Assembly (NCBI RefSeq): GCF_010015585.1
Contig: NW_022985088.1
Location: 188,678-252,677, forward strand
Reading direction: 5' to 3'
DNA: 64,000 nt
From: Eremomyces bilateralis CBS 781.70
Taxonomy: Eukaryota > Ascomycota > Dothideomycetes > Eremomycetales > Eremomycetaceae
The notes under the pieces were generated by a model, which searched no databases, was not told the origin of the DNA, and saw nothing but the letters and a program-made list of their open reading frames with translations. A program made the position numbers and the translations under genes. How positions within the stretch are numbered: position 1 is the first letter of the stretch; the number at the start of each line of letters is the position of its first letter. This document shows positions 1 through 13,985 of this stretch, piece after piece.

Positions 1-1354
1 ATATTTTGGTCGGCCAGGGTGCCAGTCAGACCGGATTGGTACGAACTACGAAACCATGAAAGCGGGCGTGGGAAAACCGGTCGTCGAACCGACGAAACAT
101 CAGATGGGGCTGCAAAGATTTTCTGTTGAGGTTGCGCGTTGGGAAGAAACTCTCCCGTCCATTTGTGGTTCGAAGCTTTTCGCGAACGCTGCCGGTCTCG
201 TCGCACTGAAGAAATGCTGGGTAGATGCTGGCGGGTGAGTGATAGCGTCGTGCAAGTACCTAGCTCAGTCACTCACCCATATCATTCCGGACGCCATTTG
301 AACCTGGGAATCGTAGAAAGGCGCCGATTCGATGTTAGTAATAGCACCGGTGCGGTAGGGTGTTGCTTCGTCAGATGTACTTTTCAGGGAGCTAGGTTCC
401 GAGTTTTGGACGGCTGTACATAAGTGAGGGTTGAAGGGCTGCATACTGATCCCAATATAGCCTCACGAAGGGGTACGAGGAGATGACGAGAATGCAGGAT
501 GACAATATGTTGTGAATATCCACTGCAGCATGTGTTGCTTCAAATTGAATGAAACCCACATCGGATCGGTGACACAGAGTAGGTTCAATAGAGAGCTGCG
601 AGATGTCAGACGCCACGATTCGAATGGAGGCGTAGGGTCAAGCCAATGGAAGGAATAAGTAGGGCAATTTCAATCTTCGATACAAGTCTCAATGCAATTT
701 TGGTTTAGTTTCGATTTTGTTTGGTATTGGTTTTAATCCGTAATGAAGGTAGCCATGCCAGTACTCAAGGACTGTGACCGAGAACATCTCAGAAGCTGGA
801 TGACCCGATGGAATAATCAGCCCTTGCTGGACTGCACCATTGCTCCTCCGCGTTGATGTCGCTATGGTTCTCCTCTGGCGCGTCCATCAAACCGCCCGCC
901 AAACCATCTGTACATGCTGACTATCTCCGCGCCGCCATGAAGGCTAGAAGTACAAGTGTCGTCAAAGGATAATGTACAAGGTCACGCGCCGACCCGGCGC
1001 GAAACTGCCATTAGACCTGTGCAAAACATAGCTGCGAAAAGAAAAGGTTTCTGCGGTGGGTTGCCCCAGATGCTTCCCTCTGGGGTATCATGTAAACCCG
1101 CCTCTTGCGAAACCCCAGGACTAGAAGTGAACAGGTAGAAAAAGAATCGTCGTGAACATGCAATGGTATCGGGTTTTGAACAAGGGTCGCGATAGCGAGC
1201 CGCCCGGAAATGAAAACGCCAGGTCATGGAACCAGTGAAAAATAGCATCCGACGCCTTGTACGCTGTGAAAATCGAATGCGGGTCATTAATCGCCTGCGG
1301 TGGTTGGCAGGATCGAGCGGTATGTATTACGGCCGTCAGGTTTCGCGTGTCTAA
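1..1354. other. Gene-free stretch, 3' flank of the PF08550 gene
   Basis: No reading frame longer than about 150 codons lies here on either strand, and none has a recognisable domain, codon pattern or splice structure. The right part must hold the 3' untranslated region of the minus-strand PF08550-type gene that ends at 1355. I see no RNA gene and no repeat. The left edge may belong to a gene outside the window. Confidence 0.5.
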
Positions 1355-3234
1355 TTACCATCCCCTCTCGTGGAGATCATCAGGACCTGCAGTGAAGAAA
1401 TCGGTTTGGTTGTTCGTCCAGGAGCTCGTGTATTTGTTGGTAGTCTCTTTTATTACCCCGAGCCCTGATGGCGCGACTGGCGCAGGCTCACCCGGGTACT
1501 GTCGCAAGTTGCGCATATCGTTGGATGTGTGTCGTCGTTTAAGTGCTGCGTTGGTGGTCGAGTTCTTCTGTTGTCGCTCCCAGAGGAGGTTCTTCCGAAG
1601 CGACTCCGTCAGCTCGGAGCTGAGCATGTTTCGGCGGGTGGTGCGGGGAGAGAGAGCAGGTTGGTGGGTGTTGGACGTGGTCATAATGATTGGTTTGGAT
1701 CGAGAGATTTGAATTGGGTTGGAGTCGGATGCGGAGGCATCGGGTAGTGGAGAGGTAGGGAACGAGGGACCGTTCGGAGAGCTGGTGCGGGAGCGACGGA
1801 TGGCGGGGGTGGAACGTGAGGCGGCATTTTGAAGCGCGGTGGCTCGGTCATTCTCGTGCATCATCGCCGTCAGAAGCGAAGGCCGCGACCTCAAGTTGGC
1901 CCGAGAATCCACTCTCTGGAACATATGTTCGTCTTTGAAGCTGGGTTGGCCGCTGTGGTCGTCTTCTGCATCTTCCCATTCACCATCTTCCATCTCATCG
2001 TCCTCGATGGCACTCGACGATTGATCCTCGTCCTCTGTGTCGCTTTCGAAAACATCCTCTTGCTCGTAGGTCCGGACTTTCACATCTTCTCTAAAGCTCG
2101 CTTGCTTAACGCCCGACTTCCTCAGCCCGTCGGAAAGCGAGCTGTGGCCGGTGAAATGCTTGAAGCTGTTCTCCTCGTCGGACCCGGATGAGCCGCCGAG
2201 CTGAAATGTAGCCCCTTTTGCTTTCGACTTCTGTTGGGATTGTGCGGTGGCTGCCGGTGTTCGAAGGCTGCTGGTCGGTCCGGATGGAGATGGGTTCACC
2301 GCTAAATGGGTCTTCGACCGCAGCGAGGAGGATATCCTTCCTGGCTCGAAACCGCGGACGATGTTGGTGGCGCTGAATTCCGTGGAGGCCGTGCTGGCTT
2401 CCGAGGGCGCGTGCGGACTCATGCCGGATGTAACGCTGTTCAGCGTCGTGGCAACCGTTGAGGTGGAAGATTCGGGGATGATGTGAGAATGGGGTGGCTC
2501 TGGAGGCTCGTGGGGAGGTGATGACGGAGTTGGGGTGGTGTTTTCGACGCAGTGGGGCAGTGATGGTAGTGTGGGAGCGGCGCACACCTGCGAGTTCGAC
2601 AGACTGGGCGGAAGCGGAGGCAATTGGGGCTTTTCTTTCTCGCTATCCTTCTTGATCGATGTGACAATGTTCTGTAGGTCGATTGGAGAAATGTGCTTCA
2701 AGCTCGTGCGCGAGATGGCCGAGTCTTGTCGGAGGAGATGCGGTCGTGATGAGGTTTGCGATGAATATGGAGTGACCAGGGCGTCGGATGCGGTGGATGA
2801 AGCCGAAGAGGAGAGCTCGGGAAGATCGTGATTTGATGTGGTTGTTGGTTGCGGCTGACGACTGGGGAGCAGATGCGGCCAGCGGGCGGAAAGCGATGGT
2901 GAGGCGTGGTCAGGTGCGCAGCAAAACGTTTCCCGATTCCACAACCGCCAACTCAAGTTCTCCAGTCGCTTTCCGTCCTCCATTGAGTCTGCGCATTTCG
3001 AGAAGACTGGAACGTGGTGGTTAGCGAGCCGCACTTTGAGGTAGCTGGGTATACTATTGCAGTATTGCAGCGCTGTGGACTGGTACAGATAACCAACGCT
3101 GCGGAAGGGTTGAAGGAAGCGGGTGAACACGTACCTGACCATAGGCCAAAGAGATTTTCCGCATTTCCTGTGTCGATGGTCTTCATAGAGTCGAGCTCTA
3201 CACTCACGATCGGTGTCGATGATTTAAAAGGCAT
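1355..3234 (-). CDS. PF08550 (AreA GATA-like)/DUF3295-type regulatory protein
   Basis: Two exons are inferred, 3234-3135 and 3006-1355, with a 128-nt intron (donor GTACGT, acceptor CCAG), giving 583 residues. The join produces a continuous N-terminal block: LFGLWS, then FSKCADSMEDGKRLENLSWR and LWNRE. This matches the short AreA GATA-like region (PF08550) found in fungal regulatory proteins without a zinc finger. The rest is Ser/Pro-rich and disordered, with an acidic segment (ESDTEDEDQ...EDDEMEDGEWEDAEDD) and a basic C-terminal part ending HERGW, as in DUF3295 proteins. The start at 3234 is chosen because it begins the conserved block; the longer frame starting at 3142 would lack it. Relatives in the family include yeast nutrient-signalling regulators, so a role in carbon or nitrogen regulation is plausible. 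That role is inferred, since no catalytic or DNA-binding motif is visible. Confidence 0.82.
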
Positions 3235-4200
3235 GGTGGGCTTGCAGAGGGGACTAGGTAGGGCGTTAAGGGCCAGGTTGAAAGCGCTCGGGTTGAAAGC
3301 GCTTGAAAGGGAGGAATGGACGTGGTATTCCTGGGTTCGACCGCTTTGCGTCACGAATCGAGAAGACGGCTACGTCAAGATCGACAGGTCTAGGTGGAGG
3401 CAGAGTGCTCAACGGTTCGCTCGGCTGTTGTCGAGTTCGCAAATCGCTCTTCCTAATCCCGAGGACTAGAGAACGTTACAGCGCGAATATCTCTGGGGGT
3501 AGGTAGCAGCAGCGCAGTGCGTGGTCGGAAGAAGATACGGCGACATGCCCTAGGAATTGAATCCTGCTGCGGTTGTCGTCGTGGTGTGTTGGCGTTTAAG
3601 TCGGAGTGGCGGTGGGGTGGCAGCAAGCGACAAAACCGAAGTAGACCAGAGGAATCACCAGCACGAGTGTGGGAATGGCTTCGTTTTCCAGGGAAGAATA
3701 TCGGGCGGGGATGTAGCAGTGATCCAAAAAGTCAAATGTATCTCGCTGAGGACGAAGGTAGTATGGTGATGGTAGATGGAGAGGGAAGGGAAGGGGATGA
3801 GTGTGGACGTTTGCTTGTGACGGAAGGCAAGTGGTTATGACGAGCGGAAGGGCGACATAATAAGTGAAATCTTCCGAAGCGAAAGAGACTAGAGAGGAAA
3901 AGAGAGCGGGATGGAGAATAGAGAGGGCTTGCCGGACTTGTGGGCGAGGGACTGGGGGGGAAGAAGTAATAACTGAGCAATGAGAGGGCGCAGTGGGGGT
4001 GAAATGAGAGTGTGGGACGGTGGCCGGTGGGATAGATGAGCGGTCGTTTGCAGCGTTCAGACTCTTCAGACTTCAGTGAGCGATGAAAGATTGAAGGGGA
4101 AGAGAAAGCGGCGAGAGCCCAGAAGCACCCAGAACCAGAGCATCTTGCATGTCGGGCTTGCTGTGCCACCGGGCACTCCATTAAGGGGGATGGGTACGGC
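3235..4200 (-). promoter_or_regulatory. Pyrimidine-rich leader/promoter of the PF08550 gene
   Basis: Upstream of the start at 3234 the minus strand becomes strongly C/T-rich, especially about 3780-4000, where the plus strand reads as runs of GA and GGGA. Pyrimidine tracts of this kind commonly precede transcription starts in filamentous fungi. I see no clear TATA box. Several frames remain open here only because of the skewed composition, and they show no protein-like pattern. Confidence 0.4.
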
Positions 4201-7200
4201 AGAGCCGATTTAGTGGTTTTTCATCCCCGGTATCGTGCACTCCGTATTGTCCTCTTATTTTCCATCTCTCCGGCGTCCTCCCAATCATCCCTAATTCTTC
4301 CGCTCTGGAAGAGTGGGAGGCAGATGACCGCTCTAGCCTCCAGGGCCTGCTCGCCACGCTACCGAACAAGGTACAACCGTCTGTCAGAGAGAGCGAAAAG
4401 CCAATGACTCTTGGCCAATTAATGATTATCCGGATCCTGATCTCTTCCCCAGGTTGACGGGTTCATCTCCTCAATTCTTCCTCCTTAGTCCTTACTGCTC
4501 AGGGATCGCTCCGAGAGTCAGAGAGTCGGTCTCTCATGTCTCCACTGTCGCACTCTCGCACAGACGGCCGACTTACTCATGTGCCCAATACACCACTATC
4601 GGTGATCTGGGTACGTCCATACCAGTCGGGGGGAACACAAACAATCAGATCGACCAAGCCGAATGGCACAACTCACAAAGTGAGCAGCAGCGCACATGGT
4701 CGCCCGGCCACCCGGCGCTTGCAGCCTCTGTCCCAGGCCACCGCTCCAGCGCACCCCCTCAGTCGATCCCTACAGAAGTACAGATACTGGGTAATTCGAT
4801 GGCTTATGGGCTATGGCTCATGGGCTCAGGGCTGGATCAAAGGTTCAAGGATGACGGAGTCGGGAGTTCTCACCCGCCTTGTCGGCTGCCACTCCTTACT
4901 CCCCCGTCCTCGCATTACGGCATATCCTCTCCGTTCGATTTTTCTGGCCAGTGACCTCAATTTCCCAACTGCCTTTTTTGGCTTGCGGGAACATGATAGG
5001 TCGCCGAACCACCGAATCAATCGTGCCATCACGCTCCTGGTGGATGTATCCCATCCCTTTTGTCGTATTTACAACTTTCCCGCTCGTCATGTCTCTTGTG
5101 AGTTGCGAGCTGTGCATTCTTTTTGCTCGTTGCTGAAAACGACCTCTCGTTCCTCGTCAGTCCTTCCGGCGATGTTACACCATCCCCATTGAAGCGAACA
5201 GACGTATTTTCCGTGACAAACGGAACCAGTCGAAGGCCCGACGATGAAGTATTATTGAACCCAATGTGATTGTAGCGACTCTACAGTCTCGCCGCGTGCG
5301 ACTGAATTCATCTGGTCTCAAGAGCGACTATGCCACCGCTCAGTACTCTAGCCTCTCTCTCCAGTCTCCACGTTCAAGGCCCAAGGGCAAACGACCGCAC
5401 TGAGATTCAACGGTGCTGCAGCAGGGGATATGATCACAGGATCGACACAACCATTCCTTTACCGTATTCCTTTCACATTCCTACCTACTTAGTACTAGTC
5501 CTTACCGGTTAATTGTCTCCTGTCCCCGGCCTTCACAACCGAAAACGAGACAATCGCGGAAATCCGGGGATGATCTGGAGTCTTGAGTCTAGAGTCTGGG
5601 CGAGGAAGAGAACGAATTCCTCCGGAAACAAAATTCATGGCTTGATTGCAACCTGTAAGAGTGACTCGAAATTTCCCACTCTGCTTCCCGAGCGCCGGGA
5701 ATATGGGCAATCCGGCATGTCGGTATAATTCCATTCGTCCCCACCGCGCTATCTCGAAGAACTTATGAAATAAAATACAACTTACAAGGCGGACCTCCAG
5801 CGTATTTCCAGAATCAGTTCGAGGTCTATTCGGATGGACCTGGACTTTCGAAAGCCCTTGAACTGTGCAACTACAAATGTTTGGTCTAATGTCAAACCTC
5901 GGGCTCGACGAACCTCCTAGCAGATCTCCAATATTCCTATTCAACCATTCACAGGTTCACGGTTTTCATTCCTAATCTAGTAGTGATAGGAGCCGGAACA
6001 TCGATTCTGACTACGGAACGACGGCGGCTTTACCCGAACAGCGTCAATGGCAAAATCCGGACCAATTCTCGGTTTTTTTCTCCCCTACTGACCAGCCCAG
6101 AATCAGGCCTGGATCAATACAGCGGTACCTGTGGCTGTGTCCCCTCACGTGGGTGGCGGTGATCCCTGCCACGACAGGGGTCTGCAGTGGTCAGGTGCTG
6201 CCAACAGAACTAAGTCCCCAGTGAGGCCTCTGAAGTATCGAATGAAAAACTGAAGTCTTGCCGAGACCAGACACGCCTACTTGCAACAAAGTGGCGAATT
6301 CTTGTTCTAGTAATATTATCGGTACGAAAGCACGGAGTATTATGCTACACTTTCCAGGAGTTACAAGGCACGTGGCAATCAGCGAAGAGACCCAATTTAC
6401 GTACGTGGTACATACTCTGTTGAGTGTTGACTGTTGCTCCAGCGTACTATGTATTTGTTGGCACTTGGGTTCAATTACGTTGATTCTTAGTTAGAGCCAT
6501 GAAATATCTAGGTCCGTATTAGGTATGGAATTCTTAAAGTATTAGCCGTTAGTTCCAATTCATTAATGGCTCCTTCTCTCTTCAGTTTGAGGTGTTCCCA
6601 TGATCCCGTGTAATCCTGGTTGTTATATCCATCCTTATTTCCGTTCGCAGCACAATGGAAATATGGAACGCCTTGAATTCGTGGGGGGTTGGGACCGTTA
6701 GGTGTTATTGGACCTAGGTGGGCTTCTTTTCAAGCTCCCACACTCAAGTCACAAGTGTCAATACACAATCAACCCTTTGTCACTTTGTCACTTGTCTCCA
6801 ATTCCGACAGAAATGCAGATCGCAGAGTGGGTGTTGTCGACGGTACAAAAACGAATATGAGTTGCCCCTCCACATGAACTTCCACTCACCAGATGCAGTC
6901 CAACTGACTGCCTATCTGTATGCCATCACGGTGGCAGATGGAACGCCAGAATACGGGTTTAACCTTACCGGTCGTATTACTAGTACCGCGAGCAGATTAT
7001 ATCCGCTTATCATGCTTGAAAACAGTTCCTTGTTTGTCGCCTACCAACTCGGAAGACCCGAGTCATCAGAACCACGCCTACCGAGCGCTTGACGAGCAAG
7101 AGAGAAGCAACGAAAGCATCCTCGGCCATTGTCCGCCAACCCGGAAAGTGGAGAAGGAAGTCGGGGTTATTCGAACCATGGGGAATCCCTCCGACCAGGA

Positions 7201-10200
7201 CCCCGGAATACATTGGAGTCCGTCGTGTCTGACTCGGGCAAGTACAAGTAATTACAGCGAAGGCACAATCAAGCTCCTGATAATTAGCAAGGAGGATTAG
7301 CAACCACAACCAAGTCCCACGATGCTGACCTTGAGATCTGAACTTTTCGAACACCCCGGACGATGCAAAAAGGTCCCACCGCGAGAATGCGGGCAAAATC
7401 GCCCTGCGCATCTACGCATGTGAGAGCGGACCCCCAAATTGGAGGCAGATGACCTCTCAGAGACTAATATGTCGTCGAATCACGACCAAAAGAACTCTTC
7501 ATGTGGGAGGACAAGTTGACAACTCATACGGAAACGGCAACCTCATGTTTCATGCGTTGTACAAAATCTTAAAGTTCCTTCCCGGTGCCGGTGAGATCTT
7601 CCTCGGTTCGATATTCGCAGGATTTCGACGATGCCGGCTCGCCTTGTGGTTCGCAAACCTATTATGGAACATGTAGCCATCCGCCCATCGGATCGCCAGG
7701 TCCTGTCGCCGCGATGATCGTGCAGCTTGTGATGCGTTGCTTTCGCCCCACAACTCCATTACGGTATATTGTATTAACACAATCATCATGATAGGTGCAA
7801 ATTGCAGCATGCAGCAGATGACCTGCGCCATGGGGATCATCCTCGCACGATTTACTTTAACCTCAGTTCCAGAGTACCTCTCACGGTTGGATTGTTCCAC
7901 TGCTTTGTTTTGTTCGAGCACGCAATACACGAGTCTCCTGCCAGGACTAACTAGGCGCGTATTTTTATCAGTTATTCTGACACATGAGTGGGAATGCACG
8001 ACATGGATAACCGTCCTCACCACTGTCTGTTATGACTCAGTAACTTTCTGGCGATGCCCAATTCCCAAATCACCAGCCAAATAATGATTCTCAAAAGGAA
8101 TCACACGTTGCTTGTCTCCGTCTCTTCCCGATTCCGGGGTGGCACCAGTTCGCGGGGGAGGTTCTCCAGAATCCAAAGCACACGCCCTCCAAAAGACGAC
8201 TGCCTTACATCAATGTGATGTCTTACTGTGAGGAATAAGCAAGATGAGGATGGCGACTAGCCCTCGTGCCAGGCCTTTCCCTTTCCTTGTGGCATTTTCT
8301 TCTCATGGCTAATACTCTCATGGTTGGACAAGCATGTCCGAAATAATACCATTACCTGAACAAATATCCCTCGTACTACTGCTCCTAAAAGTTCCGTTGT
8401 GCGGAGCCGACACGTTGAGCTTGTGACCACAGCTGAGGCGCGGTGTGATGCGGGGAGAAACACAGGGGGAATACACGTACTACACCCTTACCGATACTTA
8501 ACCTATTTCGATATACTCCGTTCCGGGTTTCAGCTATTTTGCCTGCTATGCTAGTTAAGTACCTCCAGGCTCGAAGGCATTCTTAATATTGTCATGGCGA
8601 TGCCTTCGAGGATACCCCGCAGGAACATTTTGACACTTGCGTTCTTGAAAGATTATGCGGGGATGAGGAAGGACTAACCAAGTAACTACATAGTACTCCG
8701 TAGTAATGGGCTTTTACTAAGTGCTACCTGTAAGTGCGTCAACAACACACTAGAGAGACGTCCGTTATGGGATTATAATGCGGAGAAAACAGGGGCGACA
8801 ATTTAATGCCTCGGCCTCCATCTAACCTTTTTTATCTATCTGTATTCACCGACTCTCTATTTCGTAAAATCGTTTCTACTGAAACATAATTCCACGCGAC
8901 AATACGACCTCGGCCTGGACCAGATGACCTTCTTGGTTCTTCATCCTAGTACTACTCCATACGCTGGACCAAACCTAAAGTCATACTGAACAGGAGTTGA
9001 AGAGGGCAGGTGGCTGAAGACGAAATTATAATCCGAAGTCGAGGTTAACTAGTACTGTGTACTACGGAATACTGTGCACTCTATGACGTGGTAACTTGCT
9101 AGCTTGGAATAAACAAGGTAATCGATTTTTTGCTCAAAGGATGGCTATCATGTGTCTGCGATGGTTATATTCTGGATCATCTGCGAGTGCGATATATAAT
9201 ATTTTTTCTCCGACCGGATTGCCTTCAATTGTTTTCCTGCTGCGGGACCCGGCCATTTCTTACCCCAACCGTGCATTTCTTGAGCGATGTTGAATCTATA
9301 CTCTCCAGAACCATTGCATTGGGCATGACTTAAACGATCCCTATACAATATCGGTGGCGAAGCAGTCTCTCCTCAATTTCAACTAGACTAATTTAGCATG
9401 AACGAAGCTGAAGCGAAACATGTATCACATTCGACCCAGCTGTTCGGTTCGTCTCTCCGCCTCAGCTTGGGGTTCATCTATCAGGGTTGGACAGGTGATT
9501 ACGCATATATTTAGCGGTTGCTTAACGTGGTCCGAGCCAACGAAGCTGGACGAAAGACATACTGGATCCATCGGACCTTCGGAGTGTGCACTAGCTTGGG
9601 GGAACTCTCGTGGTTGGAAAGCAAGTACGGAACCATTGGCAAGGGATCGAGGAATCGCCTAAGGGAAGAAATATATATAATATGATGTGTCCTTCCGGAT
9701 GTTGTACACGGTGTTACACAAAGCAATTGATGACATGCTTAATGTCCATATAATGCTCAATACGGAGAATTGGTGAGTAGTATATTGGTATTAGGCCATG
9801 TCAGCTGAATGCTATATTGCACAATCATGGGCAGCAATATTAGCTACGCAAAATGTGATGCTGGCACTGCGACCGCTTCCTTCCCCCTCAAACGTTGTGT
9901 TACGGGACTACGGAGTGAGTGAAGCCTTGCGCTTCCTCAAACATCCGAAACCAGGAGGTGTAATAGTTCCCTTGGCCCGATATGATGCTGGTTCATAATT
10001 CCAACAATCCCGACCCTAACATTCGATCATCGAGTCGAGATAGAGAAATGGCCAGCGAGCAGCGATCCCTGATATGTCCGAGATCCTTCATGAACCGGTG
10101 AAACACTATATTGTAATAACTATGGTACACCGGAGGGCATCACATGACTGACTATAGCTGCTAAGCTGACAGTTCCCCACTCGCAACCAAACTGTCGGTA

Positions 10201-13200
10201 TTGAGGAGACACCCGCAGTCCCGCACCGCACCACCGGGTTCTGCGCCTCCTGAATCGGGCAATCTCGCTTTTGGGCATGGGGATCTCCCACCAATCCATA
10301 TCGTTGGATTCGCCCTCATAGACGATCACACCCACCCAAACTTTATCCGATTCGTCAGGTGTCATGTGCTTGACTCTTCTCTTCGCTCTTAAGGTTTCCG
10401 TGCGTGAGTTTTGACCTCTGGTTGTTCGGTGCTTTTCCTGGCTGAATCTCGTGACAGTCGAAAAAACTCTCCTTAATTAAAACCTTCAGATTTCAACAAT
10501 TCAGCAAACAGATCTCCAGAGTTCCAAAGCCCTGAATATGGGAAACTTGATCGCCCACACTTCAGAATTAGTACGGGTATGTACTGGCCACTGGGTAAGC
10601 ATTGGAATTCGAAACAACTTGTCGACACCCAGGTGGCAATTGGGATGTTCGGACTCTACACAGTTGAACGCATTCCGATCGGCATGATCTCGACAGCTCG
10701 TTTGGTTCCTCCTCCAAGCTATCAGCTTTGCATCGCAGTGCGAGTGAGAAGTATTGAAATCGTGTACAGCGACGGAATCCGACGCCTCATCACTCACTGG
10801 AATGGGACAGGCGAGTCGTAAATTTGGAAACCCTTCAGCCCATTCGTGCTCTTTTCATTTGCCTTGTGCTGTGTCAGACGATAATACCTTGCTGGCGCGA
10901 TTTCGGATTGAGCTGTGCGACATATATTCGGAGTTTGAAGGTTTCCAATTCGGTCACAAGTGTTTTGTGGGGAATATCGATTCGTCCAGTCGCATTCGTA
11001 TAAGAGTACCATTATTCCACGACTCGATATTTACCTCCCTTTTCAGCTTCGGCCCCCATCTCCATGGTTCGTACGGAATACTTGCAACAGACTTCACTTG
11101 GCAGACACAGACTATCCACCAATCATCGCCTCATTGTCTAGTGTGGTAATATTTTCGGCCACTTTCCCGGTTTCACCGTACTCGGAGTCTCAGACGGCCT
11201 TGCTTCTTCCGAATTGTTTCTGGAATCCGGACAGGCTGGAGCCTGGAGGTGGAGCCAGTTCGAAAACCCAGAACCATGGTTCATCGCAGAGTTCTCCGTA
11301 TTCCGAACTGATTCGAGAAGAGTGGTCAGTGAGTCCATCGGCATATCGACCCGACGAACCTTTTTCCCCATAGTCCACCAAACGTTCTGGGGCCGGGCAA
11401 CTGCCCGTCTGCCCCGTTTGAGTTTCGATGCCTCGGCCTCGGTTGTCAGCGCCTCCCCAAGTCCCCATCCGATCAGTGCGTTCGACAACCTGGGGGCTGG
11501 GACTTGAGCGTTACCTCCCTACGATTCGGAACACAGATCCACCCCGTACTATGTAAACCGCTAAACGGTTGCAGGGACAAAACGTGCGTCGTGCACATAA
11601 TGCAAACTGCACAGTGCACAGTGCGGAGACGAGTCTTCATTTCTTCTCGTTGAGACCTGAAGGTTTCGCCGCGGGGCTCCCCTGCACTCCACTGGGGTCT
11701 TGGGCCAGAGTTTGTCGGGGAGAGTGGAAGGACAGCCGGGTCCGCGACGGCGCCACCTTGGTGCTGCCCCTGCCGCTGGGACCTGGGCAGGATAGTGGAC
11801 TATGCCACTATGGACCTGACAGCGACGAAATGAGAACGTCGACCTCGTCCTGTCCGTGTCGCCGATGTTAGAGAACAGCTAAAATGAGACCCAACCCTAA
11901 CAAGCCCCTACGCCAAATACCGAAGGTCTGGATGATCGGGCCCGTTACAAAGGACTTGGTAACATTAGCAATACCAAATCTCCCAATGCAACACCAAGGA
12001 GACGCAGGTCGACGATTCAAGTCGGTGGGGGGGGCAAGTGACCAACTCTGTTTTGGAAGTTAAAGTCTAAAGGTGATAGATCGTTTCCTAAAGGATACAA
12101 TGTCTCAACTCTCAACTCGCGTGCCCAATATCCATACGTCTCCTCGGGAACCTGCAGTAGAAGCTCATTGTCAGCGGCAGATTACACTGCTGCCTGGTGG
12201 ATACTCCGTACTCCATCGGATAATTCCATGGCCTCATAAGTCATAATCTCATTTCGTGAATTCGTGATCCAATATTCCGTCATCCATATCTCAGATAAAA
12301 CTCACCCAAGTCCGAATCCTCCGCGACGGTCGCTTTCCATCCCACTCCCCCACCAGGCGGCCAATGCCGCTGAAATCCCACGCAAGGTCGTGGGGTTCAA
12401 CATGTTCAATATCCAGCACGACATTGGTTGCTGGAGACCCAATCCGACACAGACCTGGACCTATCACGTTCTTCATCCGCCCCTTCGGGTCAAGAGTGGG
12501 GTTTTGAGCGTATTTCATCCTGTCTCAATTCTCAACGGCGATGATGTGATGCGTTTACGGTGTATCAGTTCCTACTCCTGAGCCCAACAGTGCCTACCAG
12601 AGAGTTCACGAGATAGGAAGAAACAAATTCACTTTGTGCAATGTAACTACTACCGTCCATACAAATGTCATCGTTTTGTAGGTTTATTTTGGACTTGGTA
12701 TCGTTTTAGTCAGACCTCCCAGGAGCAGCATCCCGCGCGCGCAGGGCCAGGTACCGGTAGTACTACTGGTAATATGAATGGTACACAAACGCATGATTTT
12801 ATTACCCCCTGTAACCTGACTGTGTAAGATTCCTGCCGAAGTTACCCAGTACTGGGTATTGGGTATTCCGTATTACATCCACACATACAGAATGTGTGTC
12901 GTACATGGGCACTTTGGTGTCTGTTGAATGATGGGGAACCACGGTCCTGGGTAGTACTACGGCATGGGACAGAAACACCATCTTTGGTTAGGTACCCAAG
13001 TGTGGAATCTCGTCCCATGTCCCCACTCCGTTGTTGTGCCTCACGGGGAACCGGGAAGTGTACCTTACCTGAACAGTCGGGTGCAGCAAGCATCTAGATC
13101 AGGGGCTTGTCTCGTCCTTGGCCCCTTCAGTGGTAACGAACATGAATCGTAAGAAGCCGATGGGTCGGGGTTTGAATTTGGAGGGTTGTCTTAATTACGA

Positions 13201-13985
13201 TTCGACTCCACACTGTACCCCGATAATTTGCGATAGCGTAGTGCTGGGTGACGGTACCCAACTGAGAGGTTACTGGTATAGCAACTGAATCGAGAGTTCG
13301 TGAGTCGTTGCATACTATCCGTATGTATGAATCGAAAGGCCTTGGTCGCGGGACGCGTTGAGTCATTGACTGAGGGATATGGCGCGTCAACTAGTCCCAC
13401 TTCCCAGACCCACGGCACGGGGTTAGTAACGACTAACGAGTCAGAGTTGGTTTGTTGCATTACGACGGTACGGGACGCTGGACATTAACCGTTCAGGAGT
13501 TGGCAATACCCCACATCCGTGTTTGATGCAATATAAATGTACGACTCATGGCCTCATTTCCAATATCGATCGGCATGGGCAAAACTCCTTGCGATCTGTG
13601 CGAGGACCCCTTAACAACCAGGCGATTGGAATTCCCAAAGAACAGGATGAACATGTGGAGACTGGAGAACGGAATGGAGCGACCGCGTGTCAGTATCCTG
13701 TGCTGTTACCATGCCAGGTAGAATAGGAATATGTCTTGAAATGGCCATCTGGTTGGAAATACCTTGGTCAAGGCCTGACAGCCGAGGGTGGTAGATTTGC
13801 AATGCCTCTTTAGGGGTGCTCTGTGATGGGACACTTCCTTATCGGGATCATCGTTTCGTATGAACGTAGGGTATCGATACACATCCGCAACAGTTGCTTC
13901 CGCTCTCTCCTTGCCGTGACAGATAGTTAACGGCGGTCTCATTGCCCTCAGCAAGAAATTCGAAGAGCCAGGACAAGCTCGTTTA
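4201..13985. other. 9.8-kb region with no supportable gene
   Basis: Between the PF08550 gene leader and the 3' end of rpc1 there is no frame with a recognisable domain, and no pair of frames joined by fungal-type splice sites into a protein-like product. The longest open stretch is 218 codons (4536-5192) and has no conserved look. Base composition is mixed, neither strongly AT-rich nor clearly repeat-derived. It contains two copies of the intergenic nonamer TACTCCGTA (8694-8702, 12202-12210), a GC-rich block near 11640-11860 and a near-palindrome at about 12753-12770. It could hold long non-coding transcripts, an extended control region or decayed sequence; the bases alone do not decide. Confidence 0.5.

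Noticed and set aside
4536-5192. 218-codon open frame, plus strand
   Set aside because: No domain, no protein-like codon or residue pattern, overlapped by equally open frames on the other strand, and no splice partner.
12753-12770. Near-palindrome ACCGGTAGTACTACTGGT
   Set aside because: One mismatch in an 18-bp dyad, single occurrence, no context to suggest function.
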